A stretch of DNA of 64,000 nucleotides. Source: Spirochaetia bacterium. GTDB taxonomy: Bacteria; Spirochaetota; Spirochaetia; Treponematales; Breznakiellaceae. The stretch spans positions 24,234 through 88,233 of the forward strand of contig BNUU01000003.1 of assembly GCA_025997595.1 (NCBI GenBank), in the 5' to 3' direction. Each line of letters starts with the position of its first letter. Position 1 is the stretch's first letter. Of the stretch, positions 23,300 through 30,821 are shown in pieces. A model generated the notes under the pieces. It worked only from the letters and a program-made list of their open reading frames with translations. It did not search any database and had not been told where the DNA came from. The position numbers were made by a program, and so were the translations under genes.

Positions 23300-23776
23300 A
23301 TGAACGAAGAGCAACGCGAACGCTGGGGAAGCCGGACGCGCCTTGACAACGGCCTTGAATACGAAATCCACCGCTCAGGCTGGAAGGGCGAACCGGAGCG
23401 TTTTATCTATATCAGCGACTATAACGGCGAATCCCCCCTGGTAGAAATCCCCGCTGAAATTGCGGGGCTTCCGGTTACCCACGTCGGCGACTTCGCGTTT
23501 CTGCGCTGCGCCCATGTTACCACCGTCTGCCTCCCGGAGAGCCTGACCGACATTAACTGCGGCGCCTTTTGGGACTGCACATCACTTTCGGAAATCAACA
23601 TCCCCGCCAACTGTGACGGCTTTGGCGAGGACACTTTTAAGAACTGTCCAAATCTTTCCCCGGAAACCCGGGCCTTGATAAAAGAACGCGACTACTTCGG
23701 TGTTGTTGATATTTTCGGCGAGGACGAAGAACCTTCGCAAACGACTAAAACAGAAGGAAAAAAGGAGATTTTATGA
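23300..23776 (+). CDS. BspA-type leucine-rich repeat protein, short
   Basis: 158 residues. LRR_5-type repeats: VTHVGDFAFLRCAHVTTVCL, PESLTDINCGAFWDCTSLSE and INIPANCDGFGEDTFKNC. BspA-like LRR proteins are often adhesins or binding scaffolds in treponemes, but this one has no signal peptide. Its end overlaps the next ATG by four bases. The beginning of this gene is also found as a stump at 19852. Confidence 0.8.
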   Translation: MNEEQRERWGSRTRLDNGLEYEIHRSGWKGEPERFIYISDYNGESPLVEIPAEIAGLPVTHVGDFAFLRCAHVTTVCLPESLTDINCGAFWDCTSLSEINIPANCDGFGEDTFKNCPNLSPETRALIKERDYFGVVDIFGEDEEPSQTTKTEGKKEIL

Positions 23777-24024
23777 ACATACAGGCCATAATTACCGCCG
23801 TCACCGGCGGAATAGCCAAAATAGGCGGAATCTTCGGCAATGCAACCGGACTCCAAATCGGCGGCCCCATCATAACGGGCCTGGTCGTCATCATACTCGC
23901 CTTCAAGCTATCAAAATACATCCCCGGCTGGATGCGCGTGGCGCTCATCATTGCCGCCATCGTCATGTTCAGCGGGGGCATAGCGAACATCATACAGTCC
24001 GTGCAGGGGGTAATCCTAAAATGA
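23773..24024 (+). CDS. Small hydrophobic membrane protein
   Basis: 83 residues. Two hydrophobic segments (about 29-47 and 53-75) with a Gly-rich N-terminus (AVTGGIAKIGGIFGNATGL). Holin-like in size and layout, but not assignable. ATGA overlaps on both sides. An internally deleted copy is at 15448-15486. Confidence 0.65.
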   Translation: MNIQAIITAVTGGIAKIGGIFGNATGLQIGGPIITGLVVIILAFKLSKYIPGWMRVALIIAAIVMFSGGIANIIQSVQGVILK

Positions 24025-24446
24025 CGCATACCAAAAAACCAGCCGTAATTGTTGCTCTTTTTGCCCTGCTGTTTGCCTCCTGTGATTGGGACAGCGCCGG
24101 GAGCGGTAACTACAAATGGGTTAACTATGACCTGCGCGGTACATGGGAACGCGATGTGCCGGGTTTTTGGCCCGAAGGCCAAACCGTGACCACCCAAAAG
24201 GGGAAACTCCTATTGAGCGCTGACACCATCATCATCACCGGCCCCGTGGAGCATTTGCAGGGCTTTACCCGCACCGTTGCCCTGGAAGCCTACACCGAAG
24301 ACGGCGGCCTCTACATCAAAGACAAAGGCGTATGGCAAAGCCCCATCCCGTACACCCGCTGGCACTCAGCCGGTTATCCCTGGGATGAAATGCTCACCCT
24401 TGGAAGCGGTGCTACCGCCGAGACCTTGAAACTTATAGGTGACTAA
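24021..24446 (+). CDS. Lipoprotein of unknown function
   Basis: 141 residues. Signal peptide AVIVALFALLFASC with lipobox cysteine at residue 20. The mature part (LRGTWERDVPGFWPEGQ, KLLLSADTIIITGPVEHL) reads like a lipocalin-type or small beta-sandwich domain. Last gene of the 20023-24446 run. The first codons recur as a stump at 14557. Confidence 0.7.
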   Translation: MTHTKKPAVIVALFALLFASCDWDSAGSGNYKWVNYDLRGTWERDVPGFWPEGQTVTTQKGKLLLSADTIIITGPVEHLQGFTRTVALEAYTEDGGLYIKDKGVWQSPIPYTRWHSAGYPWDEMLTLGSGATAETLKLIGD

Positions 24447-24448
24447 CC

Positions 24449-24576
24449 TATGCCCTTGTGGGCGCAGTTAATTTTACATAACGCGATCCACTGGCACAAT
24501 AACGGGATAGGGGTAAACACTAATAATCGGGCCTTTTGCTGCCGATACTTAAAGAACTACATTTTGAGGAGATATT
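24449..24576. other. Spacer with island-type leader hairpin
   Basis: ATGCCCTTGTGGGCGCAG (24450-24467) can form a hairpin and is followed by TTAATTTTACATAACGCG, the recurring leader seen at 11586 and 15510. No gene seen. Ends in GAGGAGATATT, the ribosome-binding site of 24577. Confidence 0.5.
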
Positions 24577-24798
24577 ATGGCAAAATCCATCAGTACCACG
24601 TCCCTGGAGAAACTCCTGGCCCGTCGAAGCGCACTGGACAAGCAGATCGCTGCGGCGGAAAAGAAACTCATTGCCCAGGTGAAAGCCAATGCCAAGCCGA
24701 CAAAAAAGGCGCCCCGCAAGAAGGCAGCTGCGAAATCAGGAGCGGTAAAGGCCAGAGCCAAAGGCTCACTGAAAAGGTCACGGACCAAAAAGGGCTGA
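24577..24798 (+). CDS. Small lysine/alanine-rich basic protein
   Basis: 73 residues. An N-terminal helix (SLEKLLARRSALDKQIAAAE) is followed by a Lys/Ala/Pro tail (KPTKKAPRKKAAAKSGAV) like histone H1-type bacterial tails. Probably a nucleic-acid-binding protein; function inferred only from composition. Followed by a good terminator. Confidence 0.65.
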   Translation: MAKSISTTSLEKLLARRSALDKQIAAAEKKLIAQVKANAKPTKKAPRKKAAAKSGAVKARAKGSLKRSRTKKG

Positions 24799-24840
24799 TA
24801 AAAAAACCCGAATAGGTTGTGACAAAATAGTGTGTTTCTA

Positions 24841-24871
24841 ACGGGGAGGGATAATCCCTCCCCGTTTTTTT
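24841..24871 (+). terminator. Rho-independent terminator
   Basis: Ten-bp stem ACGGGGAGGG/CCCTCCCCGT around ATAAT, followed by TTTTTT. Ends transcription of the basic protein gene and separates it from the convergent HTH gene. Confidence 0.9.
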
Positions 24872-24888
24872 CGGCCTGGCTGGTGATT

Positions 24889-25089
24889 TTAAACAGCCAA
24901 TATTTTAGAAACCATTTCCGGTTCTTTTTCGATTATTTTCAAATATGCTCTGGCTGCCGGGTCAGGGTTGCGCTTACCCTGCTCCCAATTTCTGAGTGCA
25001 AATATCGAAAGACAAAACCGTGCGGCAAATTCCGTTTGGGACAACCCCATTGCTTCCCGTATGGCTTTAATATTAATTTCTTGGCTCAT
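24889..25089 (-). CDS. XRE-type HTH protein linked to a PIN toxin
   Basis: 66 residues, one HTH: IKAIREAMGLSQTEFAARFC, then LRNWEQGKRNPDPAARAYL, typical of HigA/XRE-like proteins. ATGA overlap with the PIN gene, so it is third in an antitoxin-PIN-HTH operon; it could be the operon repressor. Confidence 0.85.
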   Translation of the reverse strand: MSQEINIKAIREAMGLSQTEFAARFCLSIFALRNWEQGKRNPDPAARAYLKIIEKEPEMVSKILAV

Positions 25090-25529
25090 GGATTATTTTT
25101 CCCTGTATTAATCATATTGGTATGAACGAAAATATTGACGATGGTGAGTTTGCCATCTATGACAAGCCCATCTTGCATATCTTCGGAAATAAGATATTGG
25201 CAATTTGCTTTTAAAGCAGCTACAACCATGAGTGAATCGTAAAAAGAAATGCTATACCGGTCATGGATGTGAAGAGCATCAATAATCAAATCATTGTCAA
25301 TAAGCACAATCTGATACAAGCCAATAATGGTTTTTATAAATTTCTCGATTTCGACAATAGAAATTGAAAATTTCTTTGATAAAACATTACAGATTTCTTT
25401 CAATACCTGGGTGCTGGCAATACATTCAAAAAAATCAAGGGTATCATCAACAATTTTCTTTCTTGCCGACTCTTTTGCGGTTTGATAATAGATGAAAATA
25501 TTGGAGTCGATAAAAACCCTATCTCTCAT
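25086..25529 (-). CDS. PIN-domain toxin
   Basis: 147 residues from ATG 25529 (RDRVFIDSNIFIYY); upstream in-frame ATGs at 25538 and 25547 overlap the antitoxin gene further. FIDSNIFIYY holds the first catalytic aspartate. STQVLKEICNVL and YSISFYDSLMVVAALKANC carry the others. Overlaps its neighbours on both sides. Confidence 0.87.
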   Translation of the reverse strand: MRDRVFIDSNIFIYYQTAKESARKKIVDDTLDFFECIASTQVLKEICNVLSKKFSISIVEIEKFIKTIIGLYQIVLIDNDLIIDALHIHDRYSISFYDSLMVVAALKANCQYLISEDMQDGLVIDGKLTIVNIFVHTNMINTGKNNP

Positions 25530-25743
25530 TCGCTTCATCCCGGTCAAATTTATAGCCTGTTATATCAATACCGATATAATAAAGCTTATCGGAAGTCTTT
25601 TGAGCAGCTTGCGCTTTCTGTTCCGTGGGAAATGAAACAGCCTTATCATCAAGGGTCAAACTGGCCTTTGTTCCATCAGGGACAGAGAGTTCCTTTTCAA
25701 GAATAAAAGTGTTGTCCTTAAAAACCCCGGGAATTACAAGCAT
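25519..25743 (-). CDS. Putative antitoxin (AF2212/DUF104-like)
   Basis: 74 residues from ATG 25743. GVFKDNTFILEKELSVPDGT, then KASLTL resembles the short AF2212-like antitoxins (x-G-V-F-x-P-L-E-x-L-P-E-G-T). The C-terminal half (SDKLYYIGIDITGYKFDRDE) would bind the PIN toxin. GGAGG lies five bases before this ATG; an in-frame ATG at 25755 is less well placed. Confidence 0.72.
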   Translation of the reverse strand: MLVIPGVFKDNTFILEKELSVPDGTKASLTLDDKAVSFPTEQKAQAAQKTSDKLYYIGIDITGYKFDRDEANER

Positions 25744-25763
25744 AATCGCCTCCATATATCAAT

Positions 25764-25792
25764 ATAATAAGCCACTGGCTTACTTTGGTCAA
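25764..25792 (-). promoter_or_regulatory. Promoter of the antitoxin-PIN-HTH operon
   Basis: On the minus strand TTGACC (25792-25787), 17-bp spacer, TATTAT (25769-25764). A short leader carrying GGAGG then reaches the ATG at 25743, unlike the leaderless antitoxin operons elsewhere in the window. Confidence 0.65.
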
Positions 25793-25915
25793 GCCAGCTT
25801 GACATAACCCTGATAGGGGTGGCGTAGAAGTGTCTCCAGGAATGCAGCAAAGCACACCGACGCTTTTTCCAATATTCTTCCGTCTCTTTTACAGCTTCCC
25901 CACTTGCGTTTTCAC
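25770..25915 (-). pseudogene. Possible tyrosine-recombinase C-terminal fragment beside tRNA-Phe
   Basis: The minus-strand frame reads ETEEYWKKRRCALLHSWRHF followed by YAT. This resembles the box II region (H-x-x-R-H) of tyrosine integrases, often LHSFRHFFAT. Nothing before or after completes a recombinase. An adjoining integrase remnant downstream of a tRNA gene would fit an old island insertion at tRNA-Phe. Weak: one motif only. Confidence 0.35.
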
Positions 25916-25920
25916 CAACC

Positions 25921-25974
25921 CGTAGCTCAACGGCAACGGGACGGGGCGGCTCCGGTTCAATTCTCTGAGGCGCC
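25921..25974 (+). other. tRNA-like remnant, inverted relative to tRNA-Phe
   Basis: GTAGCTCAACGGCA resembles a D arm and GGTTCAATTCTCTGAGGCGCC resembles the T arm and 3' acceptor of the neighbouring tRNA-Phe (GGTTCAATTCCCTGAGGTGGC) but on the opposite strand. No anticodon arm fits between. Together with the real tRNA it forms an inverted repeat. Possibly an attachment-site relic. Confidence 0.35.
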
Positions 25975-25983
25975 TTAGACGAC

Positions 25984-26009
25984 AAGACCCATCCTTGCGG
26001 ATGGGTCTT
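25984..26009. terminator. Strong hairpin downstream of tRNA-Phe
   Basis: Perfect 11-bp arms AAGACCCATCC/GGATGGGTCTT around TTGC. It sits 10 bases after the tRNA 3' end on the minus strand. No T tract follows, so termination is uncertain; it may instead mark the processed 3' trailer. Confidence 0.45.
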
Positions 26010-26019
26010 CATTCGGCAT

Positions 26020-26092
26020 TGCCACCTCAGGGAATTGAACCCTAGACACAAGGATTTTCAGTCCTTTGCTCTACCAACTGAGCTAAGGTGGC
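26020..26092 (-). tRNA. tRNA-Phe (anticodon GAA)
   Basis: 73 nt on the minus strand. Acceptor arm GCCACCT pairs with AGGTGGC, D arm AGCTCAGTTGGTAGAGC, anticodon arm GGACTGAAAATCC with GAA, T arm GGGTTCAATTCCC, discriminator A. No CCA is encoded. Borders the accessory island on the left and the flagellar operon on the right. Confidence 0.97.
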
Positions 26093-26097
26093 CTGAC

Positions 26098-26114
26098 AAA
26101 AACCTACGGTTTTT
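26098..26114 (-). terminator. Short hairpin at the end of the flagellar operon
   Basis: AAAAACC-GTA-GGTTTTT on the minus strand between the last operon gene (ends 26163) and tRNA-Phe. The stem is A/T-rich and the trailing T run is part of the stem, so it is a weak candidate. Confidence 0.4.
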
Positions 26115-26162
26115 ATCAAACCATAAGTTATAGTTGCAATTTAGCAAAGGGCCAAAAAAAAG

Positions 26163-26831
26163 TCAACCCTTACGGCGGGAAACGGCGATGGCCAGTTCCA
26201 CTTCGGAGATGCTCACCCCCAGCCGGGCGGCGATCAGATCCGGGGCAAAGCCTGCCCGGAAAAGTTCCATGACCCGTTCGGCAAAGGAAACCTTTGACTC
26301 TTTTTTTTCAGCCTCCCTGTCTATAAAAACAGTTCCTGCGGGCGCGGCCGTTTCCCCAAGGGGGTACGTAACAGGCGCAGCGACGGCGGCGGCAGTATCG
26401 GCCGGGGGGGCAGGTTCCGGTGGGGAACCTCGCCTTTCAGGCTCGGCGGCAGATTCCGGTGGGGAACCGGTACCCTCCCTGTCCGCAGGGACAGAACTTG
26501 GGGGTTCCCGGACGGTAACCTTCATTTGCCGGCCAAGGCTTGAGTAGACCGCATCACTGCGGCCTTTGCGGTCCTGCTCACGGTTCAGAACGGCGATCCG
26601 TTTATCCACATCCTCCAACAGTTGCTTGAGGGCGGTGATGCGGTCCTCCACCAGGGTGAGGTTACGGTCGGTGACGGCGTTGATTTCGGCCTTAATTTCG
26701 ATTGCCTCGTCCTGATAATCCTCCAGGATATTGGCCCTATCGGTACGGCGTTTGATGTAAAGGGTAAAATAGATAAAGAAAAAACCGCAGAGGACCAGAC
26801 TGGCCCCTGAAAAAATAACCGAAAGCGTCAA
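26163..26831 (-). CDS. Conserved hypothetical membrane-anchored protein at the end of the flagellar operon
   Basis: 222 residues. One N-terminal transmembrane segment (about 5-25), then a coiled-coil (about 35-85, DRITALKQLLEDVDKRIAVL), a Pro/Glu-rich linker with two GSPPE repeats (about 105-145), and a C-terminal HTH-like stretch (SFAERVMELFRAGFAPDLIA, ARLGVSISEVELAI). That last part resembles a small HTH found in spirochaete proteins. Role unknown; its position suggests motility or cell-shape function. The linker contains the short palindromic element described in the findings. Confidence 0.65.
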   Translation of the reverse strand: MTLSVIFSGASLVLCGFFFIYFTLYIKRRTDRANILEDYQDEAIEIKAEINAVTDRNLTLVEDRITALKQLLEDVDKRIAVLNREQDRKGRSDAVYSSLGRQMKVTVREPPSSVPADREGTGSPPESAAEPERRGSPPEPAPPADTAAAVAAPVTYPLGETAAPAGTVFIDREAEKKESKVSFAERVMELFRAGFAPDLIAARLGVSISEVELAIAVSRRKG

Positions 26832-26850
26832 TTACAGCCCCTCTGCATGG

Positions 26851-27189
26851 TTACCCGCTAAAATCAATGTTTTTGCCAAGGGCGGGGTCCTGAAAAACCG
26901 TGAATTTTCCGCCGGCGGCGGCAGTTTTATCCCCGTCACCGCCATCCCCGGCATCCTTTTCTTCCCCATTCTGCCTTTTGCGGGCATTCTGGTCATTTAT
27001 CTCCTCCGTGCCCTGCCCGGTATCCTGGGTCTCGTTGACCGACTGGATATGTTCATCGGTGCGCTTCTGCATTTGCAGGGACTGGATGGACTGCTGTATG
27101 GCAACCCCTTCCTTTTGCGAGGCCTGGAGTTTACCCACCTTTTCCAGCTGGGTAAAAAGGGTTTGTAAATCAATTGGCTGAACGGCCAC
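26851..27189 (-). CDS. Conserved hypothetical protein, flagellar operon
   Basis: 112 residues, hydrophilic. DLQTLFTQLEKVGKLQASQK, then a Gln-rich helix and a Gly/Asp/Lys-rich region, ending TVFQDPALGKNIDFSG. No domain recognised. Overlaps the end of the DUF342 gene by 20 bp. Spirochaetes commonly have a short gene here, so it is probably real and co-expressed. Confidence 0.62.
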   Translation of the reverse strand: MAVQPIDLQTLFTQLEKVGKLQASQKEGVAIQQSIQSLQMQKRTDEHIQSVNETQDTGQGTEEINDQNARKRQNGEEKDAGDGGDGDKTAAAGGKFTVFQDPALGKNIDFSG

Positions 27190-29134
27190 CGGACCCCCGC
27201 TTTATGTCTTCTTTATTGGTTTCTTCATACTTGACCACCCGGATAAGCCCCTCTTCCTGAACAAATGTGACCGCCTTGTATTCGTTCCGTACATCATCCC
27301 TGGCGTCCCGGATAATGATCCGTACCCCCGGGTACACCTTGTCGGAAGCGGAAACCCGCCCCCGCACATCGATATTTTCAAAGGTTTCTTGTATCCGTTT
27401 CACACCTTCGTCGGCCTTTTTTACATCTTCCATGAGGGTCTGCCGCCTTTCCATCAGTTCCTGCAAACTGACTTCCTTGTCCTCAGGCAGGGACCCCCGC
27501 TGTTTTTTTATGTTGATGAGGGTCTGCAAATTTCGCTGTACCTCCGTAAGTTCCGCCGCGGCGGCTTCCTTACCCCTGGTAAACCTGACCAGTTCATCCT
27601 TGCTTTTCGGATCATAGCCCACTTCGCAGATGGTTTCCGAACTGCCGGTGGGGCTGCCCAAAGCCTTGACGTTGATCTCCTCGGTGGCCCGCAGGCGGCC
27701 GCCAACGACACGGGCCCGCTTGCCATCGCAGACGATCCGCTTACCGGCGTCCACCTGGGCATTGATGATACCGTCGGATACCACCACCATATTTCCCGCT
27801 TCCACCGCGGAATTTTCGATAAACTTGGCCCAGATGGACTTTCCCGCACGGATAATGCCGTTACCCTTGCCGGTGATCCCCTGGTGGACGATGATATCCC
27901 CTTCGGCATCCAGTTCCGCCCGTTCAACGGTTCCGCTAACCTCGATATTTCCTGCGGCTTTAACGGAAAAGCCGACCTCCACGTTGCCCTTGATGATCAC
28001 CGTCCCCAGGAAGATGATATTCCCGGTTTTAAGGTTCACATTTCCCTGTACCTCATAGACCGGTTCCACGTTGATCTTCTCCGCAACTATCACCACCTGG
28101 CCGTTGATGTCGGCAAGGATCGTTTCCCCGTCATCCGCTGTGTGGACATTTTTCCCCAGGGGCAGGCCTATGTCCTTGCCGCTTTTCGCGGGGAGGGATT
28201 TGCCGGTAACGGTCTTGCCCATGATCCCGACTTCGGGGGCTATCTTTTTTGCCAGGGGCTGATTTTCAACCACGTTCCGAATGATATTGAGTTCCTTGAA
28301 GTCGACCTTGCCGTTGTCCCCTTCCCGCAGCTTCGCCTTGGTCGTATCGGTTTCAAAATTGTACTGGATATAGGCGTCCCGACCGTCAACCGCCTTGAGC
28401 CCTTCCGCCGCCAGTATCTGTTCCCTGTAGACGGGCCGGTCCGCAAAATCCCGGAGGAAATCCTCCCGAATTCCGTACTGGATTCGGTGGTTCTGCAAAT
28501 AGCTGATATAGTTCTCGGCGGAAATATCGCAGCCCCCGGGACCGGGGGGAGTCACGGTAATATGGGCCTTCATTTCATCGGCGGAAACCACCACGGAAAC
28601 CACGCTGTCATTCGCCGCCTGGCGGTTAATGGCGCCGACCTTTACATAGGCGCCGCTTGCTTCCCTGACAATTTTGCTTATCTGGGCCGCATCAACATTC
28701 GCGACCCCCCGGCCGGCCAAGGCATGCATGGCTTCCTCATCCACAGCCCGGCGGCCATTGCCTAGGGGAGCAATAACCTTGAGGAGGGCGCCTTCGGCGC
28801 GGAGCTGCACAAAGACAGCCCCGTCCTTGTTCTCAATAACAGGAACCGCCGCGATCTGTTCAGTATCGGCGCTGACCGTTTCAGAATTTTTCTTCTGCGC
28901 AAGGGTCCGTGCATAGGCATTGATCTTCCATTCCTTTTTCCCGGTGCCAAAAATACCGGGGAAACCCCGTTCGGCAATCTCGTATTCAAGCCGCCTTACC
29001 GGAATATCCAGCAGTGTGGCGGCCTCGGATACCGCCAATTCAAGGGTAGCCCCTGAGACTTCAACGGCACGGATGGTTCTATCCTGCTCCAACTGGGCCT
29101 TGACAACGCGCTGAAGCTGGGCAAAATCGACCAT
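27170..29134 (-). CDS. FapA/DUF342 family protein with Jag-like N-terminal domain
   Basis: 654 residues. The first ~60 residues resemble the Jag N-terminal domain (ATLLDIPVRRLEYEIAERGF, then PGIFGTGKKEW). The middle (about 250-510) is a right-handed beta-helix-like DUF342 core with repeated short strands (GNVNLKTGNIIFLGTVIIKG, NVEVGFSVKAAGNIEVSG). The C-terminal ~100 residues are a coiled-coil (EVQRNLQTLINIKKQRGSLP). DUF342 proteins are linked to polymer or cell-envelope assembly; in spirochaetes the gene sits beside fliA. Starts 40 bp after fliA. Confidence 0.87.
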   Translation of the reverse strand: MVDFAQLQRVVKAQLEQDRTIRAVEVSGATLELAVSEAATLLDIPVRRLEYEIAERGFPGIFGTGKKEWKINAYARTLAQKKNSETVSADTEQIAAVPVIENKDGAVFVQLRAEGALLKVIAPLGNGRRAVDEEAMHALAGRGVANVDAAQISKIVREASGAYVKVGAINRQAANDSVVSVVVSADEMKAHITVTPPGPGGCDISAENYISYLQNHRIQYGIREDFLRDFADRPVYREQILAAEGLKAVDGRDAYIQYNFETDTTKAKLREGDNGKVDFKELNIIRNVVENQPLAKKIAPEVGIMGKTVTGKSLPAKSGKDIGLPLGKNVHTADDGETILADINGQVVIVAEKINVEPVYEVQGNVNLKTGNIIFLGTVIIKGNVEVGFSVKAAGNIEVSGTVERAELDAEGDIIVHQGITGKGNGIIRAGKSIWAKFIENSAVEAGNMVVVSDGIINAQVDAGKRIVCDGKRARVVGGRLRATEEINVKALGSPTGSSETICEVGYDPKSKDELVRFTRGKEAAAAELTEVQRNLQTLINIKKQRGSLPEDKEVSLQELMERRQTLMEDVKKADEGVKRIQETFENIDVRGRVSASDKVYPGVRIIIRDARDDVRNEYKAVTFVQEEGLIRVVKYEETNKEDIKRGSGGRSAN

Positions 29135-29173
29135 GGGTACCCCCTTACAGAATACCGGGGAACGCTATGATAC

Positions 29174-29986
29174 TCATAGAATCCCCTTGCGGATATTGGT
29201 TAATTTGGAACGGAGGCGGAGAATAGCCTTGGTATGGAGCTGGGACACCCGTGATTCGGTAACCTGCAGCACCTCACCTATCTCCTTTAGGGTAAGATCC
29301 TCGTAGTAATAGAGAACCAGTATCTTTTTTTCTTTTTCGGGAAGATCGTTAATCGACTCCACAATAACCCGGCGGATCTCGTCCTTTTCGACAATAACAT
29401 CGGGATTGAGGCTTGAGGGTGATTCGATGCTTTCCCCGATGGAGACCTTGTCGTTTTCATCCCCGGAAAACCATACATCGTTCAGGGAAAGTATGGAGGT
29501 GCCGGATATCTTCATCATGGTTTTGGTGTATTCATCCTCATTCATGCCCATGGATCTGGCAATTTCCTGATCCGAGGCGGTACGCCCCAACTGGGCCTCC
29601 AGGGAGCCGATGGCATCCTCCACTTCCCGGGTCTTCTGCCGTACCGAACGGGGTACCCAATCAATGGAACGGAGCTCATCAAAGATGGCCCCCCGAATCC
29701 GGGTTACCGCATAGGTTTTAAATTTAACATTTTTATCGGGATCGAATTTGTCGATGGCATCGATCAGACCAAAAACCCCAAAACCCACAAGATCGTCAAA
29801 CTCAACATTATGGGGCATTCCCACCGCGACTTTGCCGGCCACATACTTTACCAGCGGGGCATATTGTTTGATAAAGGCTTCCCGAATTTTCGGGTCCCGG
29901 TTTTGACGGTATTCCTGCCAGAGTTCCTCTTCCGTTTTTTGTTCCAAGGCGTTATCGGCAAGATTATTTCCGAGGACCTTCCCCAT
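29174..29986 (-). CDS. fliA: RNA polymerase sigma factor FliA/WhiG (sigma-28)
   Basis: 270 residues. Region 2 ([20 protein letters not shown], then [19 protein letters not shown] and [20 protein letters not shown]), region 3 ([16 protein letters not shown]) and region 4 ([40 protein letters not shown]). It would transcribe late flagellar genes such as flagellins. Embedded in the flagellar operon between the 29997 gene and the DUF342 gene. Confidence 0.95.
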   Translation of the reverse strand: MGKVLGNNLADNALEQKTEEELWQEYRQNRDPKIREAFIKQYAPLVKYVAGKVAVGMPHNVEFDDLVGFGVFGLIDAIDKFDPDKNVKFKTYAVTRIRGAIFDELRSIDWVPRSVRQKTREVEDAIGSLEAQLGRTASDQEIARSMGMNEDEYTKTMMKISGTSILSLNDVWFSGDENDKVSIGESIESPSSLNPDVIVEKDEIRRVIVESINDLPEKEKKILVLYYYEDLTLKEIGEVLQVTESRVSQLHTKAILRLRSKLTNIRKGIL

Positions 29987-29996
29987 AATTATCCCT

Positions 29997-30809
29997 TTAA
30001 TCCTTCTTTAGTATATTCTGGATGGCGGAAGCTAATTCCCTGGAATTAAGATTCCCACCCATAGCTTGACCCTTAGTTTCCGGCGGTTTCCTCTCGGCGG
30101 GATAGGTAAGCGCCGCCTCGTCTTCCTCTTCATCTTCGGAGGACATGAAAGCCCCCGCCATGGCATCCAAATCCGGCAGGGACTCAAACCCCGAATCCCC
30201 CAGGCCCTCCGGGGACATGGGAAGCGGAGCCGGTACAAAACCGGAAGACCCCCCTTTCCCGGGAAGTGAATCATCCCCTCCCTTAGTATAGCTTTCTTTA
30301 TTATTCTGGTCCATACCCACAGGGGGAGCATCGGAATTGAGGCTTTCCAGGGGGGCCTCTTCCGGAACCGGGACCAGAGGCTCCCAGGGGTAACGCTCCT
30401 GGTGTGCGGCGGGCCGCGCTGCGGGTGCGGTCCCGGTGGAAGGCGCGTCAGGCTTTTCCATCAGATCCGAAATATTGCCCAGGTCGTTCTCGGCGCCGTC
30501 TTCTCCGGGTGTTACCGCCCCGGCGGGGATGGCATCATCCCCATCATCAACAGAAATATCCACATGAGGGCCGGCGTCTTCCCCCGGGTCGAATTCATCT
30601 TCCCCGATGGCGGCGGCGGGTAACAGGAGTTCCGGGAGAAAGCGGTTAATCAACACCCAGATGCCGCCGGCAAGGCCAAAAAAGACCAGGCCAGAGATAA
30701 GGGCCCGCAGCAGGGAAATAAGCCCCCCCCCGCCTGAAGCAACCCCTATGAGAAGGGAAAGTATAAAACCTGTCACTGCGGCGATGCCGCTCAACTTCAA
30801 ATTTATCAC
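29997..30809 (-). CDS. Conserved membrane protein of the flagellar operon
   Basis: 270 residues. Two N-terminal transmembrane segments (about 8-28 and 33-58), then a long acidic, Pro-rich disordered tail ending [20 protein letters not shown] and [10 protein letters not shown]. No known domain. It sits between flhG and fliA, 10-12 bp from each. Spirochaete operons typically have a poorly conserved membrane protein here. Confidence 0.65.
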   Translation of the reverse strand: MINLKLSGIAAVTGFILSLLIGVASGGGGLISLLRALISGLVFFGLAGGIWVLINRFLPELLLPAAAIGEDEFDPGEDAGPHVDISVDDGDDAIPAGAVTPGEDGAENDLGNISDLMEKPDAPSTGTAPAARPAAHQERYPWEPLVPVPEEAPLESLNSDAPPVGMDQNNKESYTKGGDDSLPGKGGSSGFVPAPLPMSPEGLGDSGFESLPDLDAMAGAFMSSEDEEEDEAALTYPAERKPPETKGQAMGGNLNSRELASAIQNILKKD

Positions 30810-30821
30810 CCGCCCGGTCCC

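Noticed and set aside
25734..26051. A complete 105-codon gene on the minus strand next to tRNA-Phe
   Set aside because: Its first third is tRNA 3' sequence and a hairpin. Only the LHSWRHFYAT part looks protein-like, so it was recorded as a fragment instead.
27389..28765. 458-codon open frame on the plus strand within the DUF342 gene
   Set aside because: Antisense shadow of a conserved gene; low-complexity His/Asp-rich product with no ribosome-binding site.
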